Positions 27,020-34,103 of a DNA stretch of 64,000 nt are shown here, in pieces (positions within the stretch are counted from its first letter, which is position 1; every line of letters begins with the position of its first letter). The DNA is from CAZEDM01 sp964511075 (GTDB lineage: Bacteria; Zixibacteria; MSB-5A5; RBG-16-43-9). The notes beneath the pieces are model-generated. The model saw only the letters and a list, made by a program, of their open reading frames with translations, was not told the DNA's origin and ran no database searches. The stretch lies in NCBI GenBank assembly GCA_964511075.1, contig CAZEDM010000004.1, positions 62,001 through 126,000 of the forward strand, written 5' to 3'. Made by a program: the position numbers and the translations under genes.

Positions 27020-27042
27020 AAAAAGCAAAATCTTACGATATG

Positions 27043-29067
27043 TCAACCGGAAAAACAGGGTCTTGGTCCGGATTTGAAAAGATAATTTATAAGATAAACC
27101 ACGTCCGATATGGAGACCTGGCCATCGCAGTTAACGTCTCCGCTATCATAATACTGGGGAGCAGATCCCCCCTTAAACAGATAAGAAATCAAATAGACCA
27201 CATCCGAGACTGAGATCGAGCTGTCGCCATTAACATCCCCTCTGAGATATTTCAATATGAGGGAAATCAAGGCAGAATCTTTCACCATCGGATTGGAAAG
27301 AGAAGTGGAGAAAAGTTTCAGAATATCGGTCGAGCCTATCACCGCATCGTATGGTATCTCCGAGAACATCTCCAAGGTATCTATCTCCCCCGGGGCTAAA
27401 GTATCGTAAAACGAGCCGGGATTCTGCAGCCAGCCCAGAGTATCCGAGACCACCACGGAATAGGTGTCCGCATCAATGCCGATATTGGCAATAAAGAAAT
27501 AAGAGGTATCCGCCATGACATTTATAACCTCCTTATCCGGACTCGAGCTTACCTGAACCTGATGCAGGGAATCGGCGGAGCTTATCCAGGCAGAGTATTT
27601 ATAGTTCAGATCGCCGCCTGTGATAGAAAGCACGCTGGGAATCAGGATCACGTAATCATAATTGTCAAAGTGGTGAATCGAGCCCTGCACGTATCCGGTG
27701 TCATCCGGAGTGAAATCGAATTCGGTATAGTCATACCCACCGCTTGTGTCAACTCCCAGGGCCTTGAGCCCCCAGAGATAGCCGTTCTGTCCATCGAAAC
27801 TGAAGTTAAGATTGATCAAGGTGTCTGAGGGAGGGCTGAACTGGATATAGTTGGCTGATAAATTATCCGGAGGCTTGCTGGAGGTGTTGTTGGTTACCGG
27901 ATAGGTAGAATGCGTTCTCATCAGCTTTATCAGCGGATAATGGCTTCCCTCCTCGTAGTGCAGTCCGTCATCCCGGCTGCCGGTGATGTAATTCCACACG
28001 GTGAACTTTTTGAACTCCTCGTTCCGGCTGCTTCCCTCTGATTGTAGTGCATCATCTATCTCGTCTATGGCATCGCCGTAGATACAGCCTTCCCAGATAT
28101 CGTTGATAAGGTCGTTGCCGAAATTGGCTGAGAGGTAAACGTTCCAGATGAAACTGGCATACATGTGCGCAGCTTCATACTTTAGAGAGTAATGAGGGTA
28201 ATTGAAGAAATAGGACAGGTAATTGTAGCAATCGTTCACCGGATCAAAAACCACATCCTCCATCCAGACGGAGGAGATCTCCATAAGCCATACAGCCTCA
28301 TTCACATCATAGGCGAACTGAACCGCATGGAAATACTCGTGAGCCACAGTAACCTTCATCGCCCCTTTCTGATTTCCTTCCGGGTCATCATTGGGCGGGA
28401 GCCCGAGAAAATCGCTGTTAACCGAGATATAGCTGGTATAATCGTTCCAGGGCTGTGGCCCGGGAAGCTCTGGCATAGTATACCCATAATTGGGCATATC
28501 CTCAGTGTAGATGTCATATTTACTGTCCCCCCCTTCCGAGCCATCTGAAGGAGGTATTCTGTAACCTAAATAGGTAATCATAGTCCGGTAAGAGCTGTCC
28601 GCATAAAGAGCCAGATTTTCGACGTAATCAGGAATCCCGTTGGTATTGTCGTCCGTTAAGGGCACCATATCGGTTCCGGAAGTATCGTAATGAATCTTGA
28701 AATGTCCTTCCGGGCTGTCGTAGGAAAACTCCCTCTCCGGCCGGGCTAAAAGAACTTTTAAAACAGCTCTGGTTTCAGGTGAAAGCTTCTCCCAACTCCT
28801 CAGCACCTCCAAAAAGATGGGAGTAGCATCCTTCTGAATCTTCTCTACTCTGGCTCTGTATTTCGAGGGTATCATCTCAGGCTGGCGTATGGACTGGACC
28901 TTGTAGACAAGGCTGGTCTGGTAATCAATCTCCCCTTTTTGATAAGCCTCCTCGATCAGCTCTGTTGTCCCTTTATCCACTGCATAACAGGGTTTTGTCC
29001 CCGTAAGAAAAATAGTCAAGATAATTCCAAGCCCCAGGCCAGTAATTCCCCATTTAAAGTCTTTCAT
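27043..29067 (-). CDS. Secreted MXAN_6640-like zinc metalloprotease with dockerin-like tail (paralog 2)
   Basis: A 674-aa paralog of 24415-26436 with the same layout: export signal, propeptide-like helices, HEYFHAVQFAYD zinc site (His243, Glu244, His247), WLMEISSVWMED with the probable third ligand, beta domain, and a C-terminal dockerin pair ending GPRPC. Nucleotide identity is mosaic at a constant 2631-base offset. About 320 bases around the sequence N-terminal to the zinc site are identical and about 230 bases C-terminal to it have one mismatch, while the segment between and both ends have diverged. It has its own promoter, so it is independently transcribed. Confidence 0.85.
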   Translation of the reverse strand: MKDFKWGITGLGLGIILTIFLTGTKPCYAVDKGTTELIEEAYQKGEIDYQTSLVYKVQSIRQPEMIPSKYRARVEKIQKDATPIFLEVLRSWEKLSPETRAVLKVLLARPEREFSYDSPEGHFKIHYDTSGTDMVPLTDDNTNGIPDYVENLALYADSSYRTMITYLGYRIPPSDGSEGGDSKYDIYTEDMPNYGYTMPELPGPQPWNDYTSYISVNSDFLGLPPNDDPEGNQKGAMKVTVAHEYFHAVQFAYDVNEAVWLMEISSVWMEDVVFDPVNDCYNYLSYFFNYPHYSLKYEAAHMYASFIWNVYLSANFGNDLINDIWEGCIYGDAIDEIDDALQSEGSSRNEEFKKFTVWNYITGSRDDGLHYEEGSHYPLIKLMRTHSTYPVTNNTSSKPPDNLSANYIQFSPPSDTLINLNFSFDGQNGYLWGLKALGVDTSGGYDYTEFDFTPDDTGYVQGSIHHFDNYDYVILIPSVLSITGGDLNYKYSAWISSADSLHQVQVSSSPDKEVINVMADTSYFFIANIGIDADTYSVVVSDTLGWLQNPGSFYDTLAPGEIDTLEMFSEIPYDAVIGSTDILKLFSTSLSNPMVKDSALISLILKYLRGDVNGDSSISVSDVVYLISYLFKGGSAPQYYDSGDVNCDGQVSISDVVYLINYLFKSGPRPCFSG

Positions 29068-29204
29068 TCAACCTCCACTGAAACTAATTGTTTTTCAATA
29101 GCTTATCTCAGGCTGGAGCAGAACACTATTCTGTCCTATTCTTGAAGGTTCGCCATAAAAAACTACCTTTTTGCCAATTTATCCGCAGTTCTGTTTGTTA
29201 ATTT

Positions 29205-29232
29205 AATATAATATAAATCCTGAATTTGTCAA
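29205..29232 (-). promoter_or_regulatory. Sigma70 promoter of metalloprotease paralog 2
   Basis: TTGACA (29232-29227), 16-bp spacer, TATATT (29210-29205). A 5-bp ATATA duplication relative to paralog 1 places this better -10 hexamer at optimal spacing. Confidence 0.65.
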
Positions 29233-29246
29233 TACGCAAACTAAGT

Positions 29247-29300
29247 TCGTAGTGCGACCCTTTAGGGTCGCCTAAGCGAGGCTAAAGCCTCGCACTACGA
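29247..29300. repeat. 54-bp paired-palindrome element, orientation B
   Basis: Reverse complement of 26687-26740 with 2 mismatches in the central spacer. The flanks on both sides (ACTAAGT on the left, a GCTTG-x-CAGG word on the right) are homologous and not inverted. Confidence 0.9.
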
Positions 29301-29416
29301 TTTCGAGCTTGTCAGGCTAATATTACGCAAAAGAAGAGTTTCCCCGTCCCTTCCACCACCAGGGCGAGGAGACCTCGCCCCTACGGCGGAAACCAGAATT
29401 TATAACTCCTTCAGAG

Positions 29417-29890
29417 GTGAAAAAGAAAATACGCTGTTATTGGGAAATTGTTTTCTCAATCATAATCTGCTTCAGGTGCCTTTCGAAATTGGAGCATAAG
29501 ACTAAAGATTTTTCAAAGTTCCCGCAGGCAATAGTCAGGAGCGGGCTTCTGACAAAGCTATCCAACCCTGCCATACGGGTCTACCTGGTGCTGCTGACAC
29601 ATGCCAATTATCATACCGGCCTGTCCTTCCCCTTAGTTAAAACCATAACCAGTCTAACCAGTATAAATAAGAATCTTGTCTACAGAGCACTAAAGGAATT
29701 GGTTGCTTGTGGTTTAATCGAGAAATCCAGAGGGTCAAAAAGATACTGTCACAGGAATTTCTATCGGGTAATAAACATGCCACAGATTAACCCGGATGCC
29801 TTCCCGGAGAAAAAACGTAAGACCAGAAAAGTCCGAAAAGGGCATAAAGGAAGATTTTTATCCCCCTCTGCAGATCCGTTTCCCGGATAA
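29417..29890 (+). CDS. HTH_36-type winged-helix protein, replication-initiator-like
   Basis: About 157 aa from the GTG at 29417. A TTG at 29489 with AGGTG about 10 bases upstream is an alternative start that would trim a hydrophobic N-terminus and leave 133 aa. The core FPQAIVRSGLLTKLSNPAIR, then YLVLLTHANYHTGLSFP, TITSLTSINKNLVYRALKEL and ACGLIEKSRG is the winged-helix layout of HTH_36 proteins, a domain common in plasmid and phage replication or regulatory proteins. The tail is very basic (KKRKTRKVRKGHKGR). Immediately downstream are three palindromes and an AT-rich tract. No partner gene is adjacent. The DNA-binding call is good; the replication role is inferred. Confidence 0.7.
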   Translation: MKKKIRCYWEIVFSIIICFRCLSKLEHKTKDFSKFPQAIVRSGLLTKLSNPAIRVYLVLLTHANYHTGLSFPLVKTITSLTSINKNLVYRALKELVACGLIEKSRGSKRYCHRNFYRVINMPQINPDAFPEKKRKTRKVRKGHKGRFLSPSADPFPG

Positions 29891-29908
29891 AATCGTTTTA
29901 GAGAAAGC

Positions 29909-29975
29909 TCCATAAAATGTGGACATTCAATGTCCATAACTTATGGACACCGACTTGTCCATAAAATATGGACAA
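29909..29975. promoter_or_regulatory. Array of three related palindromes (iteron- or operator-like)
   Basis: Site 1: TCCATAAAATGTGGA (29909-29923). Site 2: TGTCCATAA-C-TTATGGACA (29931-29949, perfect). Site 3: arms TTGTCCATA/TATGGACAA around AAA (29955-29975, perfect). Centres are 24 and 25 bases apart. The array lies between two convergent genes, so it is not an ordinary promoter operator for either. Confidence 0.8.
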
Positions 29976-29976
29976 G

Positions 29977-30110
29977 TAAAGAGAATAATAAATAAAGATA
30001 TATATATTAAGTATACTTATATAGGAAAAAAGGAAATTTTAACTTTCGATGCAGTTTTAATACAAAATATATATTAAATCAAGAAATAGAAACAAAAAAA
30101 GGCTTAGTAA
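29977..30110. other. AT-rich tract beside the palindrome array
   Basis: Strongly A/T-rich (runs such as ATAATAAATAAAGATATATA) in a contig of otherwise mixed composition. It could be a DNA-unwinding element if the adjacent module is an origin, or simply a decayed spacer. Confidence 0.5.
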
Positions 30111-30175
30111 ATCGAACGGAAATTCGGCTTCTGGAAAATAACCAATAACAATGGACAAAAAAACAACAAAACACA

Positions 30176-30242
30176 AGTGCCCGACGGGTTCCCTGACCCG
30201 ATTCGCCGAAGGCGAACCAGGTCAGGGGACCTGGCAAGCACT
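30176..30242. repeat. Paired-palindrome element with AGTGC/GCACT ends
   Basis: AGTGCCCGACGGGTTCCCTG ... TTCGCCGAAGGCGAA ... CAGGTCAGGGGACCTG ... GCACT. It shares words with 26747-26833. It ends just beyond the 3' end of the PHP gene. Confidence 0.8.
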
Positions 30243-30255
30243 ATTAGAATTTAAT

Positions 30256-31290
30256 TTAAATAATCCTTATATGGTTCGAAAAAATCCACCCCTTATCCCC
30301 TTTATAGGCTTCGATTCTGTAAATCCCCTTTTCCTTGGGACGGTAAACTAATTCCATTGCTTTGGTTTTAGTTATCAAATTCCCATTATGCACCAATCTT
30401 ATTTCAGCTTTCGACGGGGTTCTGGCAATCAGGCTTTCGACCTCATCCAGATTCATCTCCTCCCCTACTTTGACAAAACCTTTCTTGCCCTGGGCATAAA
30501 AAAGAAACCCTCTTGCCTCTCCCCTTTTGTAATTGGAAGCGAAAGCATTACAGTTCATAAGCGCAGAGAGTATCTGTTTTTTACCCTTCTCGAAATCGGA
30601 TGATAAAGGCTCGTCCAAAACCAAATGAGTCAGTATGGATTTGAACTGCACCGCGTAGGGGAAGATGATCAATTTAAAAGGACCCAATTTATGAGGATGG
30701 GCATGCGCATCTACTCCTCCTATACCGCAGACTTTTCTTTTCTGGCTCAGGTGATCCCATTTCAGGAGAATCCTCTGGGTGGGGCTGTCCAGCGATTTGC
30801 GCGGGGAGAAAAGCATCTTGATCTGGTTGAACCTGGTCAGTTTCTCCATCCACTCGGACATCTGGTTCCAGATCTCGATCCCGTCGAAATCGTTTGCCTC
30901 CCAGGCAGTCCAGGGATAAGCCGGGTATTTGGGTAAATCTTTACGAATCTCGTCCGGATGAGCAATTATCCCGATTCCACCTTTTTCCTTGACCTGTCTT
31001 ACATATTCCGGGGCAGGAAGCCCGAAGGGCAGGGTCTCTTTCAGGTTAAATGCCAGGTAATGGTTCTGGTTATTCCTGTCGTGAATCTCGTACCCGATTA
31101 TGATCAGAGTTTTTCCATAAAAACCCTCCAGACCATCCTGGTAGGATTTCAAAGTCATATGATCGGAGAACATCAGAAAATCCAGACCCATCCTGTCACC
31201 GATTTTGGCAATCTCCGGAACGGATTTCGTCCCGTCCGAGTCGGTGGAATGGATATGAATTGCCCCGACTATCTCCTGCCAGTTATCCAA
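30256..31290 (-). CDS. PHP-domain phosphoesterase (CehA/McbA-like)
   Basis: A 344-aa protein with PHP metal-binding motifs: AIHIHSTDSDGTKSVPEI at the N-terminus, LDFLMFSDHM near residue 38, GIGIIAHPDEI near 108, and GGVDAHAHP near 197. These motifs place it in the CehA/McbA-type branch of metal-dependent hydrolases. A beta-rich C-terminal part follows. Substrate unknown. It is encoded separately from the MFS gene by a paired-palindrome repeat. No signal peptide, so probably cytosolic. Confidence 0.85.
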   Translation of the reverse strand: MDNWQEIVGAIHIHSTDSDGTKSVPEIAKIGDRMGLDFLMFSDHMTLKSYQDGLEGFYGKTLIIIGYEIHDRNNQNHYLAFNLKETLPFGLPAPEYVRQVKEKGGIGIIAHPDEIRKDLPKYPAYPWTAWEANDFDGIEIWNQMSEWMEKLTRFNQIKMLFSPRKSLDSPTQRILLKWDHLSQKRKVCGIGGVDAHAHPHKLGPFKLIIFPYAVQFKSILTHLVLDEPLSSDFEKGKKQILSALMNCNAFASNYKRGEARGFLFYAQGKKGFVKVGEEMNLDEVESLIARTPSKAEIRLVHNGNLITKTKAMELVYRPKEKGIYRIEAYKGDKGWIFSNHIRII

Positions 31291-31328
31291 GGTTACTCCT
31301 GGTTAGTCTCCCTGTAATGAAAATCAGC

Positions 31329-31385
31329 AGGTCAGACATTCCTGTCTGACAATACCTGTGAACAGACAAGAATGTCTGTTCTACC
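31329..31385. repeat. Paired-palindrome element, CAGACATTCCTGTCTG family
   Basis: AGGTCAGACATTCCTGTCTGAC ... AACAGACAAGAATGTCTGTT ... CTACC. A second copy is at 34027-34087. Confidence 0.8.
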
Positions 31386-31405
31386 ATCTTTTATTCTTTG
31401 ATGTG

Positions 31406-32761
31406 TCATTCTTCATAGCATTTCTTATCCGGGACTTTTATGAATATCAGTAGACCGAGTATCATCATAAATACCAGGACCAGAATCCCGAAGCGGTATT
31501 GAACGGTATTCAGTACCTGCCCGGAGAGATTAACTCCCATTTTCTCAAGGAAACCAATTATGCCATTTACCAGCGGGTTGTCTTTTTTTAAATAAAGAAC
31601 CGTCCCGCCCCAGAGAAGCGGTCCTATGATGGCAGCAGCTCTGCCGGATAGAGCATATAGCCCGAAGAACTGCCCCAGGGTTTCCCTGGGTGCTAAGGTT
31701 GTCAGAAGCGGCCTGGAGGTTGTCCAGGTAGAGCCTAAACAGATTCCCACGATCGGTCCCATAATCCAGAAATAAACAGGGTGGGTGGTTAGCATAATAA
31801 CGCAAAGGGACAAAATCCAGCCCAGCACCACGAAGAACAAAGTCTTTTTGGGACCTATGCGGTCGCTTATCAAGCCGGATAAAAACGAGCCTAAGACCGC
31901 AAAGCTTGTGGCAATCCAGAAGAAAATCATTTTAACCTCGTCTCCCATGTTCATCACCACCTGCGCATATACCGCCATAAAGATGATTACCGTGGCTATG
32001 GCATCCTCAAAGAAATAGTCCGCAATCAGAAACCGCAGTACTCCCGGGTATTTTTTGGTATTGACGATACCCTCCCGGACTTTTTCGAATGCCTCCTTTA
32101 CCTTAATCTTCTTGCTCTCAGCCGGGCTTTTGATTCTCTCCTTAACCAATATAAAAATCGGCAGGCTGAACAAAAGGAAAAAAATCGCCGTGGGTATGAA
32201 GGCTTTATCCCGCCCGCCTGAACCAAACTGAAGACCGAAAAAATTACCCGTGACAAAAGGTTTCACCAGCAACAAGCCGACGATGGCACCGACATATCCC
32301 AAAGCTACTCCGAAACCGGAGATTTTGCCGATATTCTGCGGGGTGGAAACCTCAGGCAAAAGAGCGTTATAAAAAACCAGCCCTCCCTCGAAACAGTAAT
32401 TAGCCAGGACGAAGAAGAAAAGAGCGGAGAATATCCTGATATCCAGATTCGGAATCCTGGTGCTGACTGCTCCGATCAGAAAAGTTCCCAGGATACAGCC
32501 AAGGGTTAAAATCAGAAGATAAGGCTTCCTTTTGCCCCGGCTGTCAGAGACCGCACCTAAAACCGGCATGGTCAGCGCCACCAGGAGCATGGACAAGGCA
32601 TAGGCTATGCTGTACCAGATATCCTCTATTTGATTATCCACGATAACCCACTGGGCAAAATACATGGTGATGACATTCATGGAGAAGATGGTGTTGGCGA
32701 AATCGTAGATTCCCCAGGAGAGTACTTCGATCTTTTTCGGCTTGAATGCTTCCATAGTCAA
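31406..32761 (-). CDS. MFS transporter, UMF1 family
   Basis: A 451-aa polytopic inner-membrane protein. The N-terminus SWGIYDFANTIFSMNVITMYF is diagnostic of the UMF1 (Atg22-like) branch of the major facilitator superfamily, and AVSDSRGKRKPYL is the MFS loop 2-3 motif. About twelve hydrophobic helices are visible. The start codon overlaps the stop of the upstream YfiM-like gene (ATGA), so the pair is translationally coupled. Transported substrate unknown. Confidence 0.88.
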   Translation of the reverse strand: MTMEAFKPKKIEVLSWGIYDFANTIFSMNVITMYFAQWVIVDNQIEDIWYSIAYALSMLLVALTMPVLGAVSDSRGKRKPYLLILTLGCILGTFLIGAVSTRIPNLDIRIFSALFFFVLANYCFEGGLVFYNALLPEVSTPQNIGKISGFGVALGYVGAIVGLLLVKPFVTGNFFGLQFGSGGRDKAFIPTAIFFLLFSLPIFILVKERIKSPAESKKIKVKEAFEKVREGIVNTKKYPGVLRFLIADYFFEDAIATVIIFMAVYAQVVMNMGDEVKMIFFWIATSFAVLGSFLSGLISDRIGPKKTLFFVVLGWILSLCVIMLTTHPVYFWIMGPIVGICLGSTWTTSRPLLTTLAPRETLGQFFGLYALSGRAAAIIGPLLWGGTVLYLKKDNPLVNGIIGFLEKMGVNLSGQVLNTVQYRFGILVLVFMMILGLLIFIKVPDKKCYEE

Positions 32762-33219
32762 TTCGTGGCGATAAGAAGACCGGCTGAGATCCCCAGAATA
32801 TCGAAGATGAGGTCCTTATAGCTGAATATGTTCTTAGGCTTTCGGGAGTCGCTTACCTCCTTGCCAACGCCTGCGCCTAAAGTAAGAATGCTGGCAAAGT
32901 AAACCGAGGACTCCTTATCGTTGTCAAAATTCTTATGATAGATGGAGTATGAGGCACCAGCCAAAAACCCGCTTACGAAGAAATGCCCGAATTTATCCCA
33001 GCCAATCCACTTATCTTCTTTCACTTTATTCCCTGTATTGTTTTCCTGTAAGAGAAGCCGGCCTGAAGATTCAGGGTCTATATCTAATGGAACAAACCTC
33101 TCCCTAAAAAGGAGAGGGGACATTCCTAAATCCTCATTACTTCCAGCTTGAGCGTAGTTTTCCTGACAGGGGGTAAAAAACAAAATGAGAAGAAAAAATA
33201 TCAGAGCAATTTTTTGCAT
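32758..33219 (-). CDS. YfiM/DUF2279-like exported protein
   Basis: A 153-aa protein with an N-terminal signal sequence (MQKIALIFFLLILFFTPC; the Cys at 18 could be a lipobox Cys). The family core is KWIGWDKFGHFFVSGFLAGA, then GAGVGKEVSDS and FSYKDLIFDILGISAGLL, as in the small envelope family DUF2279/YfiM. Residues about 33-41 (PLLFRERFV) are encoded by a CTCTCC-type inverted repeat also seen in intergenic DNA, so this segment looks like a repeat insertion. Coupled to the MFS gene by overlap. Function unknown. Confidence 0.8.
   Translation of the reverse strand: MQKIALIFFLLILFFTPCQENYAQAGSNEDLGMSPLLFRERFVPLDIDPESSGRLLLQENNTGNKVKEDKWIGWDKFGHFFVSGFLAGASYSIYHKNFDNDKESSVYFASILTLGAGVGKEVSDSRKPKNIFSYKDLIFDILGISAGLLIATN
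33097..33120 (-). repeat. CTCTCC inverted repeat inside a coding region
   Basis: CCTCTCCCT-AAAA-AGGAGAGGGG lies within the YfiM-like gene and keeps the reading frame. It is related to copies at 21219 and 22963. Confidence 0.7.
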
Positions 33220-33233
33220 TTTCTATTAAAGCT

Positions 33234-33285
33234 GGAGTGTAAACCTTTAGGTTTACAAAAGGGTAAAGCTAAAGCTTTACACTCC
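33234..33285. repeat. GGAGTGTAAA ... TTTACACTCC paired-palindrome element
   Basis: Outer inverted ends GGAGTGTAAA/TTTACACTCC, inner palindromes GTAAACCTTTAGGTTTAC and GTAAAGCTAAAGCTTTAC. Related copies: 38649, 41156 and 62267. Confidence 0.88.
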
Positions 33286-33310
33286 AAAGAAATTTAGATG
33301 AAACAGACAG

Positions 33311-33862
33311 CTACAAGCCCAAATCTTCATCGATTCTCTGCATTCCCTCCAAAGCCAGCTCGACGAATTTCTCTAAAGACAGGTCTATCTTCTCGCAGGC
33401 TTTAATGTCCTCCCTGTTCGCACCGGCGGCAAATCTTTTCTCCTTGAAGCGGTTCAGCACAAACTCGGTAGTTACATTTTTCAGCTTCTTGGTTGGATGC
33501 ATCAAAGTCGCCGCTACAATCAATCCGGATAAAGGGTCTGTGGCAAATAAAGCCCAGTCCAGCCTGGAAACCGGGGGAACGTGCTTGGGATGAGCCTTTA
33601 TGGCATACAATATCTTCTCGTCCAGATTATATTCTTTCAGCCATTCAGTGGTGAGGATGCCGTGCCTGGCGAAATCATTGACCGTGGAATCGTAATCCAG
33701 GTCGTGCAGAAGCCCGGCTAAGCCCCACAGCTCTACATCCTCGTTGAAATGCTCTGCCAGCCTTCTCATTATGGCTTCCACTGCCAGCATATGTTTAATC
33801 AGATTTTTATTCTTGACCTTGGACTTTACCAGATTCAAAGCCTCTTCCCTGTTCATAGTCAC
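33311..33862 (-). CDS. HD-domain hydrolase
   Basis: A 183-aa cytosolic protein with the HD superfamily metal site (HMLAVEAIMRRLAEHF, then GLAGLLHDLDYD) and later conserved KAHPKHVPP. HD proteins act as phosphohydrolases, often on nucleotides. It is similar to the stand-alone HDIG-type proteins with LLHDLDYD. Substrate unknown. Flanked on both sides by palindromic repeats, so probably monocistronic. Confidence 0.82.
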   Translation of the reverse strand: MTMNREEALNLVKSKVKNKNLIKHMLAVEAIMRRLAEHFNEDVELWGLAGLLHDLDYDSTVNDFARHGILTTEWLKEYNLDEKILYAIKAHPKHVPPVSRLDWALFATDPLSGLIVAATLMHPTKKLKNVTTEFVLNRFKEKRFAAGANREDIKACEKIDLSLEKFVELALEGMQRIDEDLGL

Positions 33863-33891
33863 TCCTTGATCTTCTTTTTATTCTTAAACGC

Positions 33892-33960
33892 AGGGCAAGG
33901 CCTCAAGGTCTTGAGACTTTAGCCTTGCATAAAAACTCGCAAACCTGAAGGTTTGCCCTA
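33892..33960. repeat. AGGGCAAGGC ... GGTTTGCCCT paired element
   Basis: A degenerate palindrome around GACTTTAGCC and an AAACC-TGAA-GGTTT palindrome sit inside AGGGCAA/TTGCCCT ends, followed by ACGA. Same architecture as the other CTTTAG elements. Confidence 0.7.
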
Positions 33961-33973
33961 CGAACTGCCTTCA

Positions 33974-34016
33974 AGACAGATTGCTTCCCCCCGATAAATC
34001 GGGTATCGCAATGACA
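33974..34016. repeat. Half copy of the TGTCATTGCGA-family repeat
   Basis: Only the right arm is present: AGATTGCTTCC, a CCCGAT-AAATCGGG palindrome and TCGCAATGACA. Confidence 0.6.
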
Positions 34017-34026
34017 TAACCATACC

Positions 34027-34087
34027 CTGGTAGAACAGACATTCCTGTCTGTTCTCCGATGTCGGACAAGAATGTCCGACCTACCAG
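34027..34087. repeat. Paired-palindrome element, CAGACATTCCTGTCTG family
   Basis: CTGGTAG/CTACCAG ends enclose AACAGACATTCCTGTCTGTT and GTCGGACAAGAATGTCCGAC. A second copy is at 31329-31385. It lies just past the 3' end of the TonB receptor gene. Confidence 0.85.
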
Positions 34088-34103
34088 TTTTAAATCAGAA
34101 AGT

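Larger units (their letters stand above)
26437..27042. other. Repeat-dense spacer between the two metalloprotease genes
   Basis: No gene. It holds the paralog 1 promoter (26645-26672), a small palindrome near 26575-26597 (GCGAACCTGAAGGTTTGCCC), and four further repeat elements listed separately. Confidence 0.8.
29068..29416. other. Spacer with promoter and repeats
   Basis: No gene. It holds the paralog 2 promoter, the inverted 54-bp element, and a GGGCGAGG-AGA-CCTCGCCC palindrome at 29362-29380 followed by CTACGG, a phrase shared with other repeats in the window. Confidence 0.75.

Noticed and set aside
26437..27042. Short open frames across the repeat-rich spacer
   Set aside because: They translate palindromic repeats, lack ribosome-binding sites and have no plausible protein composition.
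29909..29975. TTATGGACA sites considered as DnaA boxes (TTATNCACA)
   Set aside because: The sites have GG where DnaA boxes need NC, and they form perfect symmetric palindromes, unlike DnaA boxes. No dnaA, dnaN or gyrase genes are near.
30150..30255. Small plus-strand gene at the end of the AT-rich region
   Set aside because: Most of the reading frame is the paired-palindrome element at 30176-30242, with no start signal.
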